DNA of 64,000 bases, taken from NCBI GenBank assembly GCA_029225065.1, contig JAQXVT010000059.1, forward strand, positions 1-64,000. Reading direction: 5' to 3'. The DNA comes from Lachnospiraceae bacterium (GTDB lineage: Bacteria > Bacillota > Clostridia > Lachnospirales > Lachnospiraceae). Of the stretch, positions 32,539-42,229 are shown piece by piece; position 1 is the first letter of the stretch; every line of letters begins with the position of its first letter. The notes under the pieces were generated by a model that had not been told where the DNA came from, made no database searches, and saw nothing but the letters and a program-made list of their open reading frames with translations. The position numbers were made by a program, and so were the translations under genes.

Positions 32539-34950
32539 ATGAATAAGTGGACAAGAGTAAAATTTCAGCCGAATCTTCCGCTTCATGAAAGCGGACGCGT
32601 AACGGCAAGCAAAGAGCATATTCAGCTTTCCAAAGAAGCTGCAAAGGAAGGTATGGTATTATTAAAAAATGAAAACGATGTACTTCCGCTAAAAAAAGGA
32701 AGCCGTATCGCACTTTTCGGAAAAGGTACCTTTGACTACGTAAAGGGCGGCGGCGGAAGCGGCGACGTAACCGTTTCCTACGTACATAATCTTTACGACG
32801 GGCTGAAAATGCAGGGCGACGCGGTACAGATTTACGAGCCGCTCTGTGATTTTTACCGCAGTGACGTACAGTCTCAGTATGCCGCAGGTGCTGCTCCGGG
32901 AATGACCGTTGAACCGCCTCTTTCTGATGCACTTGCAGATGGGGCGCGTTCCTTTGCCGATACTGCCCTGATTGTCATCAGCCGTTTTTCCGGCGAAGGC
33001 TGGGATCGTTCCAGCATCGAGTGCAGCAACGAATTCAATCCGTGGGAAAATGAAACTTCCATGCCGAAGATCTCCGCAGACATTTTCCCGGACGGTGATT
33101 TTTATCTGACAAAAGCAGAAAAAGCTATGATTGCCCAGGTTATCTCCCGTTTTGACCGCGTTGCCGTTGTGTTAAACATCGGCGGAATCATCGACCTCAG
33201 CTGGGTGCGCGATGATGTGCACATCTCTTCCGCTCTGCTTGGCTGGCAGGGAGGTATGGAGGGCGGCCTTGCAATGGCAGAGCTCCTTACCGGCAAAGGA
33301 AATCCGTCCGGAAAGCTCGTCGATACCTTTGCAGCCAGAGTCGAAGACTATCCGTCCACAGAAGGCTTCCATGAATCCTTTGATTACGTGCATTACACAG
33401 ACGACCTCTACGTTGGCTACCGCTATTTTGAGACTCTTCCGGGAGCTGCTGAAAAAGTCGTTTACCCATTTGGCTATGGCCTGTCCTACACTACATTCGA
33501 TGTCTCTGTTTTAAAGATGTACGAGTGCAGCGGCTCGATCTGCGCACAGGTTCAGATCCTTAATACCGGGCATACCGCAGGAAAGGAAGTCGTTCAGCTC
33601 TACGCTCAGGCACCAGGCAAAATTCTTGATGGACCGGCGCGCAAGCTCGTTGCTTATGAAAAAACGCGTCTTCTTCAGCCGGGTGAACTGCAGATTGTAA
33701 CACTGGCCTTCGCAAAAAATGATCTCGCATCCTACGATGACCTTGGCAGGATCACAAAATCTGCTTACATTCTGGAACAGGGCACGTACGCATTCTACAT
33801 CGGTACCTCCGTGCGCAGCGCCAAAAAAGCTGCATTTACACTGGAAGTTGACGAGCATACCGTGACCTTGCAGCTTTCCTCCCACCTTGCGCCGACCAGT
33901 CTTGCAAAACGGATGCGCTCGGATGGTTCCTTTGAGGAGCTTCCAACCGGCGAATGCAATGATATGAACGCCTGCGCATTTGAAAAAATGGTGCCAGGTA
34001 CCGAGGAAGGAATGCTTCCGTCTGTCCGTGGCTATGCAGCTGCACCGCTTTATGACAACGGCGGCCGCCGTCAGCTGATTGAAGTCGCAGAAGGAAAACT
34101 CAGCCTTGATGATTTCATTGCACAGTTAAGCGATGACGATCTGATTCACCTGCTTGGCGGCCAGCCAAATACCGGCGTGGCAAATACGTTCGGCTTCGGA
34201 AATCTGCCGGAATACGGCGTTCCTTCCATTATGACCGCGGACGGCCCTGCCGGACTTCGCATCGCACCGCAGTGCGGTGTCTGCACAACCGCATGGCCGT
34301 GTGCAACGCTTCTTGCCTGCACCTGGAATCCAGAGCTCGTTTCGCGCGTCGGCGCTGCAGGCGCAGAGGAGGTAAAGGAAAACAACCTCGCTGTGTGGCT
34401 GACTCCGGCAATCAATATCCATCGCAACCCGCTGTGCGGCAGAAACTTTGAATATTATTCCGAGGATCCGATGATCGCAGGCAAAACAGGTGCTGCCATG
34501 GTGCGTGGTATCCAGTCGCAGCACATCGCCGCTTCCGTAAAGCACTTTGCAGTCAACAACAAAGAGACAAACCGCAAGCACAGTGATTCCCGCGTATCTG
34601 AGCGTGCGCTGCGTGAAATTTATCTGAAAGCATTTGAGATCATTGTAAAAGAGGCACAGCCCTGGACCATCATGTCCTCCTACAACGCCATCAACGGGCA
34701 CCGCGCTTCTGAGTGCCGTGAGCTGCTTGAGGATATCCTGCGCGGCGAGTGGGGCTTTACCGGCATGGTCACGACTGACTGGTGGACCCGCGGTGAGCAC
34801 TACAAAGAAATCAAGGCCGGAAACGATGTCAAGATGGGCAACGGTTATCCGGAGCGTGTAAAAAAAGCGATGGAGCTCGGCGAGCTTGGCCGTCCGGAGC
34901 TGGAGCACTGCGCGCGCCGTGTGCTGGAGCTGATTTTAAAAATCGATTAA
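32539..34950 (+). CDS. Glycoside hydrolase family 3 beta-glucosidase, inverted domain order
   Basis: Retaining GH3 enzyme of 803 residues, probably cytoplasmic (no signal peptide). The order is reversed from the usual: the alpha/beta sandwich domain (VLLKNENDVLPLKKGSRIALFG near residue 45) comes first, then a fibronectin-III-like domain (about 325-450), and the catalytic TIM barrel last. The barrel shows TADGPAGLRI, KHFAVNNKETNRKHSDSRVSERALREIYLKAFE and the nucleophile Asp747 in GMVTTDWW. This order is known from rumen Butyrivibrio and Ruminococcus beta-glucosidases. Start ATG 32539 with GAGGAGG. Divergent AraC regulator. Confidence 0.93.
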   Translation: MNKWTRVKFQPNLPLHESGRVTASKEHIQLSKEAAKEGMVLLKNENDVLPLKKGSRIALFGKGTFDYVKGGGGSGDVTVSYVHNLYDGLKMQGDAVQIYEPLCDFYRSDVQSQYAAGAAPGMTVEPPLSDALADGARSFADTALIVISRFSGEGWDRSSIECSNEFNPWENETSMPKISADIFPDGDFYLTKAEKAMIAQVISRFDRVAVVLNIGGIIDLSWVRDDVHISSALLGWQGGMEGGLAMAELLTGKGNPSGKLVDTFAARVEDYPSTEGFHESFDYVHYTDDLYVGYRYFETLPGAAEKVVYPFGYGLSYTTFDVSVLKMYECSGSICAQVQILNTGHTAGKEVVQLYAQAPGKILDGPARKLVAYEKTRLLQPGELQIVTLAFAKNDLASYDDLGRITKSAYILEQGTYAFYIGTSVRSAKKAAFTLEVDEHTVTLQLSSHLAPTSLAKRMRSDGSFEELPTGECNDMNACAFEKMVPGTEEGMLPSVRGYAAAPLYDNGGRRQLIEVAEGKLSLDDFIAQLSDDDLIHLLGGQPNTGVANTFGFGNLPEYGVPSIMTADGPAGLRIAPQCGVCTTAWPCATLLACTWNPELVSRVGAAGAEEVKENNLAVWLTPAINIHRNPLCGRNFEYYSEDPMIAGKTGAAMVRGIQSQHIAASVKHFAVNNKETNRKHSDSRVSERALREIYLKAFEIIVKEAQPWTIMSSYNAINGHRASECRELLEDILRGEWGFTGMVTTDWWTRGEHYKEIKAGNDVKMGNGYPERVKKAMELGELGRPELEHCARRVLELILKID

Positions 34951-34960
34951 TATCGATCCA

Positions 34961-34998
34961 AAAAACGGGAATGCCAATTTGCGCATTCCCGTTTTTTT
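34961..34998 (+). terminator. Intrinsic terminator of the GH3 gene
   Basis: AAACGGGAATGC and GCATTCCCGTTT around an 8-base loop, followed by a T7 run. Confidence 0.9.
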
Positions 34999-35011
34999 AT
35001 TCTGAAACATT

Positions 35012-35052
35012 TGTAAAGCGACATTCGCCATCTGCTTTGGCCACCTGCAAAA
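35012..35052 (+). repeat. Dispersed palindromic repeat, copy between GH3 and LysR genes
   Basis: TGTAAAGCGACATTCGCCAT then CTGCTTTGGCCACCTGCAAAAG. A following inverted repeat (CAGGGAGC/GCTCCCTG, 35058-35091) may be the LysR-gene terminator or the repeat's tail. Confidence 0.55.
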
Positions 35053-35098
35053 GCATCAGGGAGCTCCCGCAGGCAGAAATGGCTCCCTGATAAGTTTT

Positions 35099-35986
35099 CT
35101 AGCACATTCCCCTGTACTGCTCGACCGTAATTCCACCCAGATAATGAATAAAGGTCTTCGTCACGATCGAAAGCCTGTCCATCGGTGGCGATGCAATCCC
35201 GATTGTCCGGTACTGCGGCGGATCCATCGGTCGGGCAGAAAGCGCCAGATTGAAATTTTTCAAAATCAGCTCGGGCATAATTGTAATCCCAAAGCCGTGC
35301 GATACCATCGACATTACAGAAAAATCGTCATTTAGCGTGTAGCGCACCTGCACTTTTTTGCTGCTTCCGCGCAGCACAGCCTGAATATCATTATCTGATC
35401 CCTTCATCGGCAGGATAAACGGTTCTTTTTTGATCTGCGCAAGTGTCAGTACCTGCTCCTGCTCCAGTTCATGGCCCTCCGGCAGCAGTACCAGCATCGG
35501 ATCATCATACAAAGGCTTAAAAGAAAGCCCATCCGCAGTCGGTGCACTCAAAAATCCACAATCAATCTTTCCACTGAAAATGTGCTCCGTGATCTCATCA
35601 TAATCTCCTGCCAGCAGTTCAAACTCCACCTTCGGATATTTTTTCTGAAAATCGCGAATCAGAAACGGAAGCCACTGTGCCGCCACACTCGTAAATGCCC
35701 CGAGGCGCAAAGTACCGGCCACCACCTCATTGATCTCAAAAATTGACTGTTCCAGCGCGCGCCGGTCATTCACCAGCGTCCGGATTGGCTGCAACAGCCG
35801 CTTGCCATTTTCTGTCAGGGTTACCCCATTTGAACCGCGTATCAGAAGCGGCACACCAGCCTCCCGCTCCAGTGCCGCAATTGAATGGCTTACTCCCGCC
35901 TGTGTGTAATGCAGGAGTTCGGCTGCTCGTGTGATATTTCCGACTTCAGCCACCTTTAAAAATATTTCGTATCGATTGAGTCCCAT
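35099..35986 (-). CDS. LysR family transcriptional regulator
   Basis: LTTR of 295 residues. N-terminal winged HTH (IFLKVAEVGNITRAAELLHYTQAGVSHSIAALEREAG, residues 6-40) and a periplasmic-binding-like effector domain (about 90-290). Start ATG 35986 with AAAGGA upstream; six extra codons in the open frame are rejected. It is divergent from the DMT transporter gene, which is its likely target. Effector unknown. Confidence 0.9.
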   Translation of the reverse strand: MGLNRYEIFLKVAEVGNITRAAELLHYTQAGVSHSIAALEREAGVPLLIRGSNGVTLTENGKRLLQPIRTLVNDRRALEQSIFEINEVVAGTLRLGAFTSVAAQWLPFLIRDFQKKYPKVEFELLAGDYDEITEHIFSGKIDCGFLSAPTADGLSFKPLYDDPMLVLLPEGHELEQEQVLTLAQIKKEPFILPMKGSDNDIQAVLRGSSKKVQVRYTLNDDFSVMSMVSHGFGITIMPELILKNFNLALSARPMDPPQYRTIGIASPPMDRLSIVTKTFIHYLGGITVEQYRGMC

Positions 35987-36090
35987 GCCAGTTCCTTTCC
36001 ACATACAGTGCTTATCTTTTTCCTTTTATCCATAACTTTTCAGAATGTCTTCCATTCATATAATTCTCTTTTCAAATGTCTCTGCACGGG

Positions 36091-36096
36091 TATAAT
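36091..36096 (+). promoter_or_regulatory. Candidate -10 element of the DMT transporter gene
   Basis: TATAAT with no good -35 at the expected distance, as is common for LysR-activated promoters. Transcription from here excludes the upstream in-frame ATG at 36076 as a start. Confidence 0.45.
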
Positions 36097-36162
36097 AGGG
36101 CATTGGGAGTTGAAATGTCAAGTTGTCTCACATTCTTTTTCAATCAAAACGAGGTAATCATT

Positions 36163-37116
36163 ATGAGTCTTTTTTCTGATAAATTTTCCAAATCAAACGG
36201 AGCTGCGCTGACGCTCTCGGACACGATCGCGCTGCCTTCCGGCCAGAACATCGGCTGGACGCAGCACCGCGCTGACGCGCTGATTGCACTGGTCGCAATG
36301 GCGTGGGGCAGTTCCTATCTGCTGATGAAGGTCGGTCTCGGCGCGATCCCGCCTTTTTCGCTGATCGCATTGCGTTTTCTGATCGCTTTTTTGGCCGTAT
36401 CTTTCCTCTTTCGGGAAAAAATAAAACAGACCACACCGCGCACGCTTCTGCACGGCAGCATTCTTGGTCTGTTTTTGTTTGGACTGTTTGCTTTTCTGAT
36501 TCACGGTATGCAGACGACTTCCACCTCAAACGCAGGTTTTCTGACGAGTACAACTGTCGTCCTCGTACCAGTCTTCCATGCGCTGATCACCAGGCGGCTT
36601 CCAAACCGCCCCATTGTGATCGGCACCCTGCTGACTATGACGGGCATCGGTTTTATGACACTGCAGCAGTCGTTGGCACTACACAGCGGCGACGTGCTCT
36701 GTCTTATCGGCGCAGTTGTCTATGCCTTCCACATTCTGCTGACCGCTGATTTTACGAAAAAAGAAGACGGCCTTCTTCTCGGTATCTGGCAGCTTGGATT
36801 TGCCGGCCTTTATGGTCTGATCTGTACCATACTTTTTGAGACACCGACGCTTCCTGCTGCACCGTCCCAGTGGATGGCTGTGCTCGGACTTGCTCTGATC
36901 TGCAGCGCGTTCGGATTCGTCGCACAGCCGATGGCACAGAAATACACGACTCCGGAACACACCGGACTTCTGTTCTCTCTGGAACCGCTGTTTTCTGCTC
37001 TGTTCGCTTTCCTCTTTCTGCAGGAAACGCTCTCCGCAAAAGGATACTTCGGAGCGGCACTGATGATGGCGGGCGTACTGGTTGCTTCCGCCTCACCGGA
37101 GAAGAAAAAAGCATAA
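36163..37116 (+). CDS. DMT superfamily (EamA) transporter
   Basis: Drug/metabolite transporter of 317 residues with ten hydrophobic segments in two EamA halves. Diagnostic sequences are ALVAMAWGSSYLLMKVGL in the first helix and TGLLFSLEPLFSALFAFLFLQETLSAKGYFGAALMMAGV at the end. Such proteins usually export amino acids or metabolites. Start ATG 36163 with GAGG 9 bases upstream. Divergent from, and probably controlled by, the LysR gene at 35099-35986. Convergent with the aldo/keto reductase gene 24 bases beyond. Confidence 0.88.
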   Translation: MSLFSDKFSKSNGAALTLSDTIALPSGQNIGWTQHRADALIALVAMAWGSSYLLMKVGLGAIPPFSLIALRFLIAFLAVSFLFREKIKQTTPRTLLHGSILGLFLFGLFAFLIHGMQTTSTSNAGFLTSTTVVLVPVFHALITRRLPNRPIVIGTLLTMTGIGFMTLQQSLALHSGDVLCLIGAVVYAFHILLTADFTKKEDGLLLGIWQLGFAGLYGLICTILFETPTLPAAPSQWMAVLGLALICSAFGFVAQPMAQKYTTPEHTGLLFSLEPLFSALFAFLFLQETLSAKGYFGAALMMAGVLVASASPEKKKA

Positions 37117-37140
37117 ACCGCTTATCTGTATTCCATGCTT

Positions 37141-38253
37141 TTATTTTTCGAATACTTCTGCCGCTTTTTTCAGCCATTCAATTACAGGCAGATGCTGCGG
37201 ACAGGCCCCTTCACACTGACCGCACGCAACGCAGTCTCCCGGCTTGCCATGCTCTTTTGCAAGCGCTTCAAACCGTTCTTTGTGCTCCGGGTTTCCCTTA
37301 TCTGTAATCTCCGCATTATAAAGTGCAAAATACTCCGGAATCGCAATACTCATCGGGCAGCCTTCCACGCAGTACCGACAGGCTGTACATGGAATCTTCG
37401 CTGCTTCATGAATGATATCAACTACCTGTCCAAGCAGCACGTTTTTCTCTTCCTCTGTCAGCGGCTCAAACTGCTCCATATATGCGCTGTTGTCCTCCAT
37501 CTGCTGCAGATTCGACATACCGCTGAGTACGACCATGACGTTCTCCAGACTTGCCACAAAACGAATTGCCCAGGATGCATCTGACCAGTCCGGGTGCAGA
37601 CCGTGCAGCACTTCTTTTGCCTCTGCCGGAAGATTTGCCAGTGTACCGCCCTTGACCGGCTCCATAACTACAACCTTTTTCCCGTGCTTTACTGCTGTCT
37701 CATAACATTTTCTCGACTGTACGTTTGCGTCCTCCCAGTCCAGATAATTCAGCTGCAGCTGTACAAACTCTGCCTCCGGGTGATCGGTCAGGATCTCGTC
37801 CAGCACATCCGCACTGTCATGGAATGAAAATCCGACATGCTTTACTTTCCCCTCTGCTTTTTTCTGCATTGCAAACTCAAAGCACCCCAGCCGTTTTACG
37901 GTCTTATAATGCTCTGCATTGAGCGCGTGCAGAAGGTAATAATCAAAATATTCCACACCGCATTTTTCTCTCTGCTCATTGAAGATACGCTCCATATCCT
38001 CTTTTTCTTTCAGCTGCATCACCGGAAGCTTGGAAGCCAGTGTGTAGCTGTCACGGTCTTTTCTTGTCACAAGGAAATCCTTTACGGCACGTTCGCTCTC
38101 ATATTCATGATACATATATGCCGTATCAAAATAAGTAAATCCACGCTCCAGAAACAGATCCGTCATCTGACAGGCCTGTGCCTTATCAATACTTTTTTTG
38201 TCCTCTTCATTCAGAAGCGGAAGACGCATCAGTCCAAAACCAAGTTTTTTCAT
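37141..38253 (-). CDS. Aldo/keto reductase with C-terminal 2x[4Fe-4S] domain
   Basis: Protein of 370 residues. The AKR barrel (about 1-280) carries the catalytic Asp/Tyr in FDTAYMYHEYESE and Lys in TLASKLPV. The C-terminal part has two ferredoxin-like cysteine groups, CTACRYCVEGCP and CVACGQCEGACP, typical of the Fe-S AKR family of anaerobes. It probably exchanges electrons between NAD(P)H or ferredoxin and a carbonyl compound in the cytoplasm. RBS AAGGATGG. Substrate unknown. Confidence 0.9.
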   Translation of the reverse strand: MKKLGFGLMRLPLLNEEDKKSIDKAQACQMTDLFLERGFTYFDTAYMYHEYESERAVKDFLVTRKDRDSYTLASKLPVMQLKEKEDMERIFNEQREKCGVEYFDYYLLHALNAEHYKTVKRLGCFEFAMQKKAEGKVKHVGFSFHDSADVLDEILTDHPEAEFVQLQLNYLDWEDANVQSRKCYETAVKHGKKVVVMEPVKGGTLANLPAEAKEVLHGLHPDWSDASWAIRFVASLENVMVVLSGMSNLQQMEDNSAYMEQFEPLTEEEKNVLLGQVVDIIHEAAKIPCTACRYCVEGCPMSIAIPEYFALYNAEITDKGNPEHKERFEALAKEHGKPGDCVACGQCEGACPQHLPVIEWLKKAAEVFEK

Positions 38254-38325
38254 CGCATACCATCCTTCTTTCTATTCTTAGATTTTTCTTTCGATCACTG
38301 CTTCCTGCCATTCACCGCAGTGCCT

Positions 38326-38365
38326 GTGTAAAGTGGATCTTCCTGCTTTGTCAATTCTCTTCGGA
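38326..38365 (+). repeat. Degenerate palindromic repeat copy before the DUF5067-like gene end
   Basis: GTAAAGTGGATCTTCCTGCT then TTGTCAATTCTCTTCGG. Only the first third matches the consensus well; it runs into the 3' end of the neighbouring coding sequence. Confidence 0.3.
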
Positions 38366-38959
38366 AACCTTCACTGCAAAAACTGCTTTCTGTTCCTTCC
38401 CATTGCCGTCATAGTCAGAAAAATGGATTTTAAAATCACCGGCAGTCTCCACTCCGATACAGGTCTGTGCTGTGCAGGTCGCGCCGACAGGCGTCTCCTG
38501 TGGATAGTCAACCACATCCCCCGGATACTCATATCCCATCTTTCCTGCAGCATCCACAATGCCATCATCTATCAAAAGATACAGTCCGTTCCAGCCATCC
38601 TGCTCATAGCCAAGATTCTCATACTCATAAGTAACAAAATACACCGCTGCCGGATTTTTATCGGAATATTCATTTCGCTCCTGCGTCTCTTCCACTGACA
38701 GAATGGTAAGCTTCCACTGTCCGTCAACAGTCCAGGTCTCTCCAATTCCATATTCATCCTTTGAGACAACGGAAGCTGCTTCCGTTTCTCCCGCGTTTAC
38801 CTCTTCCAGCTGTTTCTGAAGATCATCGATCGTCTGCTGCATCTCCACGATCTGCTCCTCCAGCTCCTGAATCCGGTCATCCTTCTCATCTGCAAATGCA
38901 GTCAGCGGAAATGCCGCACATACTGCTGCCAGTAAAACTGCTGTCATTTTCTGTTTCAT
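38351..38959 (-). CDS. Secreted coiled-coil protein with DUF5067/DUF4352-like domain
   Basis: Exported protein of 202 residues. Signal peptide residues 1-23 ending AFPLTAFA-DE; coiled coil about 25-55 (RIQELEEQIVEMQQTIDDLQKQLEE); then an Ig-like beta domain (GETWTVDGQWKLTILSVEETQERNEY) resembling DUF5067/DUF4352 domains of Gram-positive extracellular proteins. Its ATG overlaps the stop of the upstream hybrid histidine kinase (TAATG), so the two are translationally coupled, and it may be a sensory partner or an output of that kinase. AAGGAGG precedes the start. Confidence 0.8.
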   Translation of the reverse strand: MKQKMTAVLLAAVCAAFPLTAFADEKDDRIQELEEQIVEMQQTIDDLQKQLEEVNAGETEAASVVSKDEYGIGETWTVDGQWKLTILSVEETQERNEYSDKNPAAVYFVTYEYENLGYEQDGWNGLYLLIDDGIVDAAGKMGYEYPGDVVDYPQETPVGATCTAQTCIGVETAGDFKIHFSDYDGNGKEQKAVFAVKVSEEN

Positions 38960-41178
38960 TATTTTTCCTCCTTTTCAATTTTTCCACATTGCCGCAAAAT
39001 CTTTTGCACCGTTTCATCCAGCTTATCAGCCTCCAGAGGCTTCATCAGATGCGCATTCATGCCCGCTGTAAGGCTGTTTTCCACATCATCCTGAAATGCA
39101 TTCGCACTCATTGCGATAATCGGAAGCGATGCATCCTCCCGCTCCAGGGCGCGAATCTGTCTTGTTGCTTCCAGTCCATCCATTACCGGCATCATGATAT
39201 CCATAAAAATTATGGCATATTCTCCAAGGGCGGACTGCTTAAAGTGTTCCACTGCCTCACGCCCATTGCCGACTGTCTCCACGGTAAAGCCTTCCTTTTC
39301 CAGCAAAAATCTTGCGATTTCCGTATTAAGCTCATTGTCCTCCACAAGCAGAGCCTTTTTCCCGGACGGATCAATCCGCTCCTTTTTCTCTTTCCTTTCC
39401 CCGACCGGATTTGGATCAATTTCAAACGGAATCGTCACAACAAAAACAGATCCCTCATTTATCTTACTGGAAAGCTCTATTTTTCCTCCCATTCGCTCCG
39501 TCAGTTCCTTTACAATCGACAGCCCCAGTCCTGTTCCGGCATACGTTGTATTGGCAGTCCGACCCTCCTGTGCAAATGGTTCAAATGCTTTTTTCTGAAA
39601 TTCCGGACTCATTCCAATTCCCGTATCTGCACAGGTAAACTGGAACACTGCATATTTTTCATCCGATCTTAATTCCCGGCAGCTTACCGTAACAGATCCG
39701 TTTTTGCGATTGTATTTCACTGCATTTCCTGCAATATTCTGCAAAATCCGTTTTAAATGAACGACACTGCCGATCAGGTGATTGTGTTCAATATAAAGCT
39801 GCTCCCTGTCAATCCGGAAATGAATTCCATGCTCAATTGCCTGCAGCTCGGTCACTGTATTTGCCTCTACCAGTGTTTCTCTGAGCAGAAACGGTTTGCG
39901 CTCCAGCGTGATTGCTCCAGACTCCAGCTTATTCATATCAAGCACATCATTCACCAGTGAAAGCAGATAGCCCGATGCCTTCCACATTTTTTCCCTGCAT
40001 TCCTTCTGCTTTTCCAAATCCTCAGGATTATTTCCCGCAATCTCAAGCATCCCACGGATTCCATTGATCGGCGTACGGATATCGTGACTCATTCTGCGCA
40101 GAAAGCTTGTCTTAGCTGCACTTGCTACCCGTGCTTCCTCCACTGCATCCTTCAACTGCCGCTGATATTCAAGCTCCCGGCGCTTTTCATTGTCTACATC
40201 CCGCACAACAGCCACAACAGCCGACACCTGTTCTCCTCTTCGCTTCTGTTCCACAATCTCAAGCTTACACCATCTCTGACGAAAATCCAGGAAATAAAAG
40301 CTTACCATACCGTTTCTCTCCAGCCGCTTTTGCAGTGTCGTGAACTCAATCTCCTTTAGAAAGTCGGAACGAAATTCCGCTGCTACAAACTGCTGCTTGA
40401 TCATCAGAATTCCCTGACTGGCTGTAATATCCTGTGACAACACCGGTTCCATATAAGTCGGTGCCTGCAGCACCTCAAAGGTATCACAAACCAAATCCAC
40501 CTGAATCACAAGAATGCTCGTTTGTATCACCGTCTTATACATATCTGTATACAGCTTCCGACTGATATTCTGCCTCGTGTTTTTCTGCCCGATGCATATG
40601 CCAAGAATCAATGACAGTAAAACATTGACAGCATTCGTATAACAGATCTTCGGGGAAGCCAGACAAAAATCAATTCCCAGCATAATAACGTAAACACCTA
40701 ACCCCGAAATGATATTGTCCCTTGGATATGCATTGTACATCGATGTCAGAAGCAGCACTACCAGACAAAGCAACGGTCCCGGTACCTCAGGATGCAAAAC
40801 AATATCATGCCAGATCACGACTGCACACCAGGTCAGATTGAAAAGTGCCGTAAGACAGCGAGACATCCGCACCGTCCTGTGCTTTCCGTTTTCTTTTTCA
40901 AGAACCAGCTGAATCCATACTATACAAAAAACAACCGCAGGAAATGGCAGCAGCTCTCTCCATGTACTTCCACCGAGCCACATGACCACCACAAACAGCA
41001 GCAGAGTCGGATAACTGATCTTGCAATATCCTTTCAACGTCTCCAGATTATCAAATGCAAACTCCGCGGCATATTCCCCCGCTGCACTGTACTGTGCGAG
41101 CTCCTCTTCTTCCAGACCAAGTGCAAACCACCTGCGAACACTGCCGCTTATTTTTCTCAAAATTTCCGTTTTTCTCAT
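38959..41178 (-). CDS. Hybrid sensor histidine kinase / response regulator
   Basis: Membrane kinase of 739 residues. About six N-terminal membrane helices (55-205) are followed by a PAS-like region (about 225-335), a HisKA domain with phospho-accepting His365 (MSHDIRTPINGIRGM), a HATPase_c domain (NAVKYNRKNGSV; DTGIGMS; GTGLGLSIVKELTERMGG) and a C-terminal receiver with Asp660 in FMDIMMPVMDG. There is no DNA-binding output domain, so the final target must be a separate phosphotransfer protein or response regulator, not in this window. Start ATG 41178 with GGGAG. Coupled to the secreted protein downstream. Confidence 0.92.
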   Translation of the reverse strand: MRKTEILRKISGSVRRWFALGLEEEELAQYSAAGEYAAEFAFDNLETLKGYCKISYPTLLLFVVVMWLGGSTWRELLPFPAVVFCIVWIQLVLEKENGKHRTVRMSRCLTALFNLTWCAVVIWHDIVLHPEVPGPLLCLVVLLLTSMYNAYPRDNIISGLGVYVIMLGIDFCLASPKICYTNAVNVLLSLILGICIGQKNTRQNISRKLYTDMYKTVIQTSILVIQVDLVCDTFEVLQAPTYMEPVLSQDITASQGILMIKQQFVAAEFRSDFLKEIEFTTLQKRLERNGMVSFYFLDFRQRWCKLEIVEQKRRGEQVSAVVAVVRDVDNEKRRELEYQRQLKDAVEEARVASAAKTSFLRRMSHDIRTPINGIRGMLEIAGNNPEDLEKQKECREKMWKASGYLLSLVNDVLDMNKLESGAITLERKPFLLRETLVEANTVTELQAIEHGIHFRIDREQLYIEHNHLIGSVVHLKRILQNIAGNAVKYNRKNGSVTVSCRELRSDEKYAVFQFTCADTGIGMSPEFQKKAFEPFAQEGRTANTTYAGTGLGLSIVKELTERMGGKIELSSKINEGSVFVVTIPFEIDPNPVGERKEKKERIDPSGKKALLVEDNELNTEIARFLLEKEGFTVETVGNGREAVEHFKQSALGEYAIIFMDIMMPVMDGLEATRQIRALEREDASLPIIAMSANAFQDDVENSLTAGMNAHLMKPLEADKLDETVQKILRQCGKIEKEEK

Positions 41179-41196
41179 CCCTTCTCCCAAATCGTG

Positions 41197-41229
41197 GTAA
41201 AACGAACATTCGCAATCCTCTCCACAAAA
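41197..41229 (+). repeat. Dispersed palindromic repeat, copy between kinase and carbonic anhydrase genes
   Basis: GTAAAACGAACATTCGCAAT then CCTCTCCACAAAA. Confidence 0.55.
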
Positions 41230-41331
41230 TACTTTTTCTATACTTTACCATACGAAAACCGGTTTGGGAATATAGATAAATCCACGAAAATAAAAAATTT
41301 GCGTAAAACTTGCAAGTATCGGCCTGCGGTA

Positions 41332-41361
41332 TTGTATTCCTTTTCTCCCATATGGTAAAAT
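41332..41361 (+). promoter_or_regulatory. Promoter of the carbonic anhydrase gene
   Basis: -35 TTGTAT (41332-41337), 18-base spacer, -10 TAAAAT (41356-41361). Confidence 0.5.
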
Positions 41362-41413
41362 AATCCAATACATAACAACGAACACATCGTACTTGAAAAG
41401 GAGGAGCCTTACT

Positions 41414-41977
41414 ATGGAGGAAATCAAAAAAATTCTTGCCTACAACAAACAATTTGTCGAAGAAAAACGTTACGAACAGTACAGTGCCGACAAATTTCCA
41501 AACAAGAAGCTGGCAATCGTGACCTGTATGGATACGCGGCTTGTGGAACTGCTTCCGGCAGCACTCGGTCTGAAAAACGGAGACGTCAAGATGATTAAAA
41601 ATGCCGGCGGTGTTGTATCAAGCCCGTTTGGAAGCGTGATCCGCAGTCTGCTCGTCGCAATCATTGAACTTGGCGTGACAGATGTCATGGTAATCGGACA
41701 CACAGACTGTGGCGTGCAGCACATTGACAGCGAGATGATGATCCATCACATGAAGGAACGCGGAATTACACAGGAATCGATTGATCTGATGAAATACTGC
41801 GGCATTGATTTTGAGAAATGGCTTGCAGGCTTTGATACTGTAGAGGATTCCGTGCGTGAGACAGTCGATACGATCCGCAACCACCCGCTGATTCCAAAGG
41901 ACATCAATATTTTCGGCTATGTGATCGACACACAGACCGGTGAGCTCTATCCTGTCTGTGGTCCGAGTCTCGACTAA
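41414..41977 (+). CDS. Beta-carbonic anhydrase
   Basis: Zinc enzyme of 187 residues that interconverts CO2 and bicarbonate. The zinc ligands are Cys38 (VTCMDTR), His96 and Cys99 (IGHTDCG), with the Asp40/Arg42 catalytic dyad. It is a short, class-D-like (type II) beta-CA typical of Firmicutes. Start ATG 41414 with AAGGAGG 11 bases upstream. Monocistronic with its own promoter; no clear terminator follows. Supplies bicarbonate for carboxylations in a CO2-requiring anaerobe (inference). Confidence 0.92.
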   Translation: MEEIKKILAYNKQFVEEKRYEQYSADKFPNKKLAIVTCMDTRLVELLPAALGLKNGDVKMIKNAGGVVSSPFGSVIRSLLVAIIELGVTDVMVIGHTDCGVQHIDSEMMIHHMKERGITQESIDLMKYCGIDFEKWLAGFDTVEDSVRETVDTIRNHPLIPKDINIFGYVIDTQTGELYPVCGPSLD

Positions 41978-42157
41978 TTTAAAAAACGCTTCGGCTTCCG
42001 ATCATGTAAAAAATCAAAAGAACAGCGGCAATTAATGGCTCTGAAATCTGTCCTGAATAACAGCAGACAGGAATTGGCATATGGGAGATATTTTAACATT
42101 TTCCCGAAAGTTTTCCGCGGCTTTTAAGAATACATTCATTTTTTTATGGATGTGGTA

Positions 42158-42166
42158 TGGTATGAT
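42158..42166 (+). promoter_or_regulatory. Extended -10 promoter of the YARHG gene
   Basis: TGGTATGAT (extended -10) with a poor -35. The 252-base gap 41978-42229 contains nothing else I can support. Confidence 0.5.
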
Positions 42167-42229
42167 GCTTACAGAACGCATGCATGACATTTACGCAAAT
42201 ATACTTCATAGCATAAGGGGGAAAATGAT

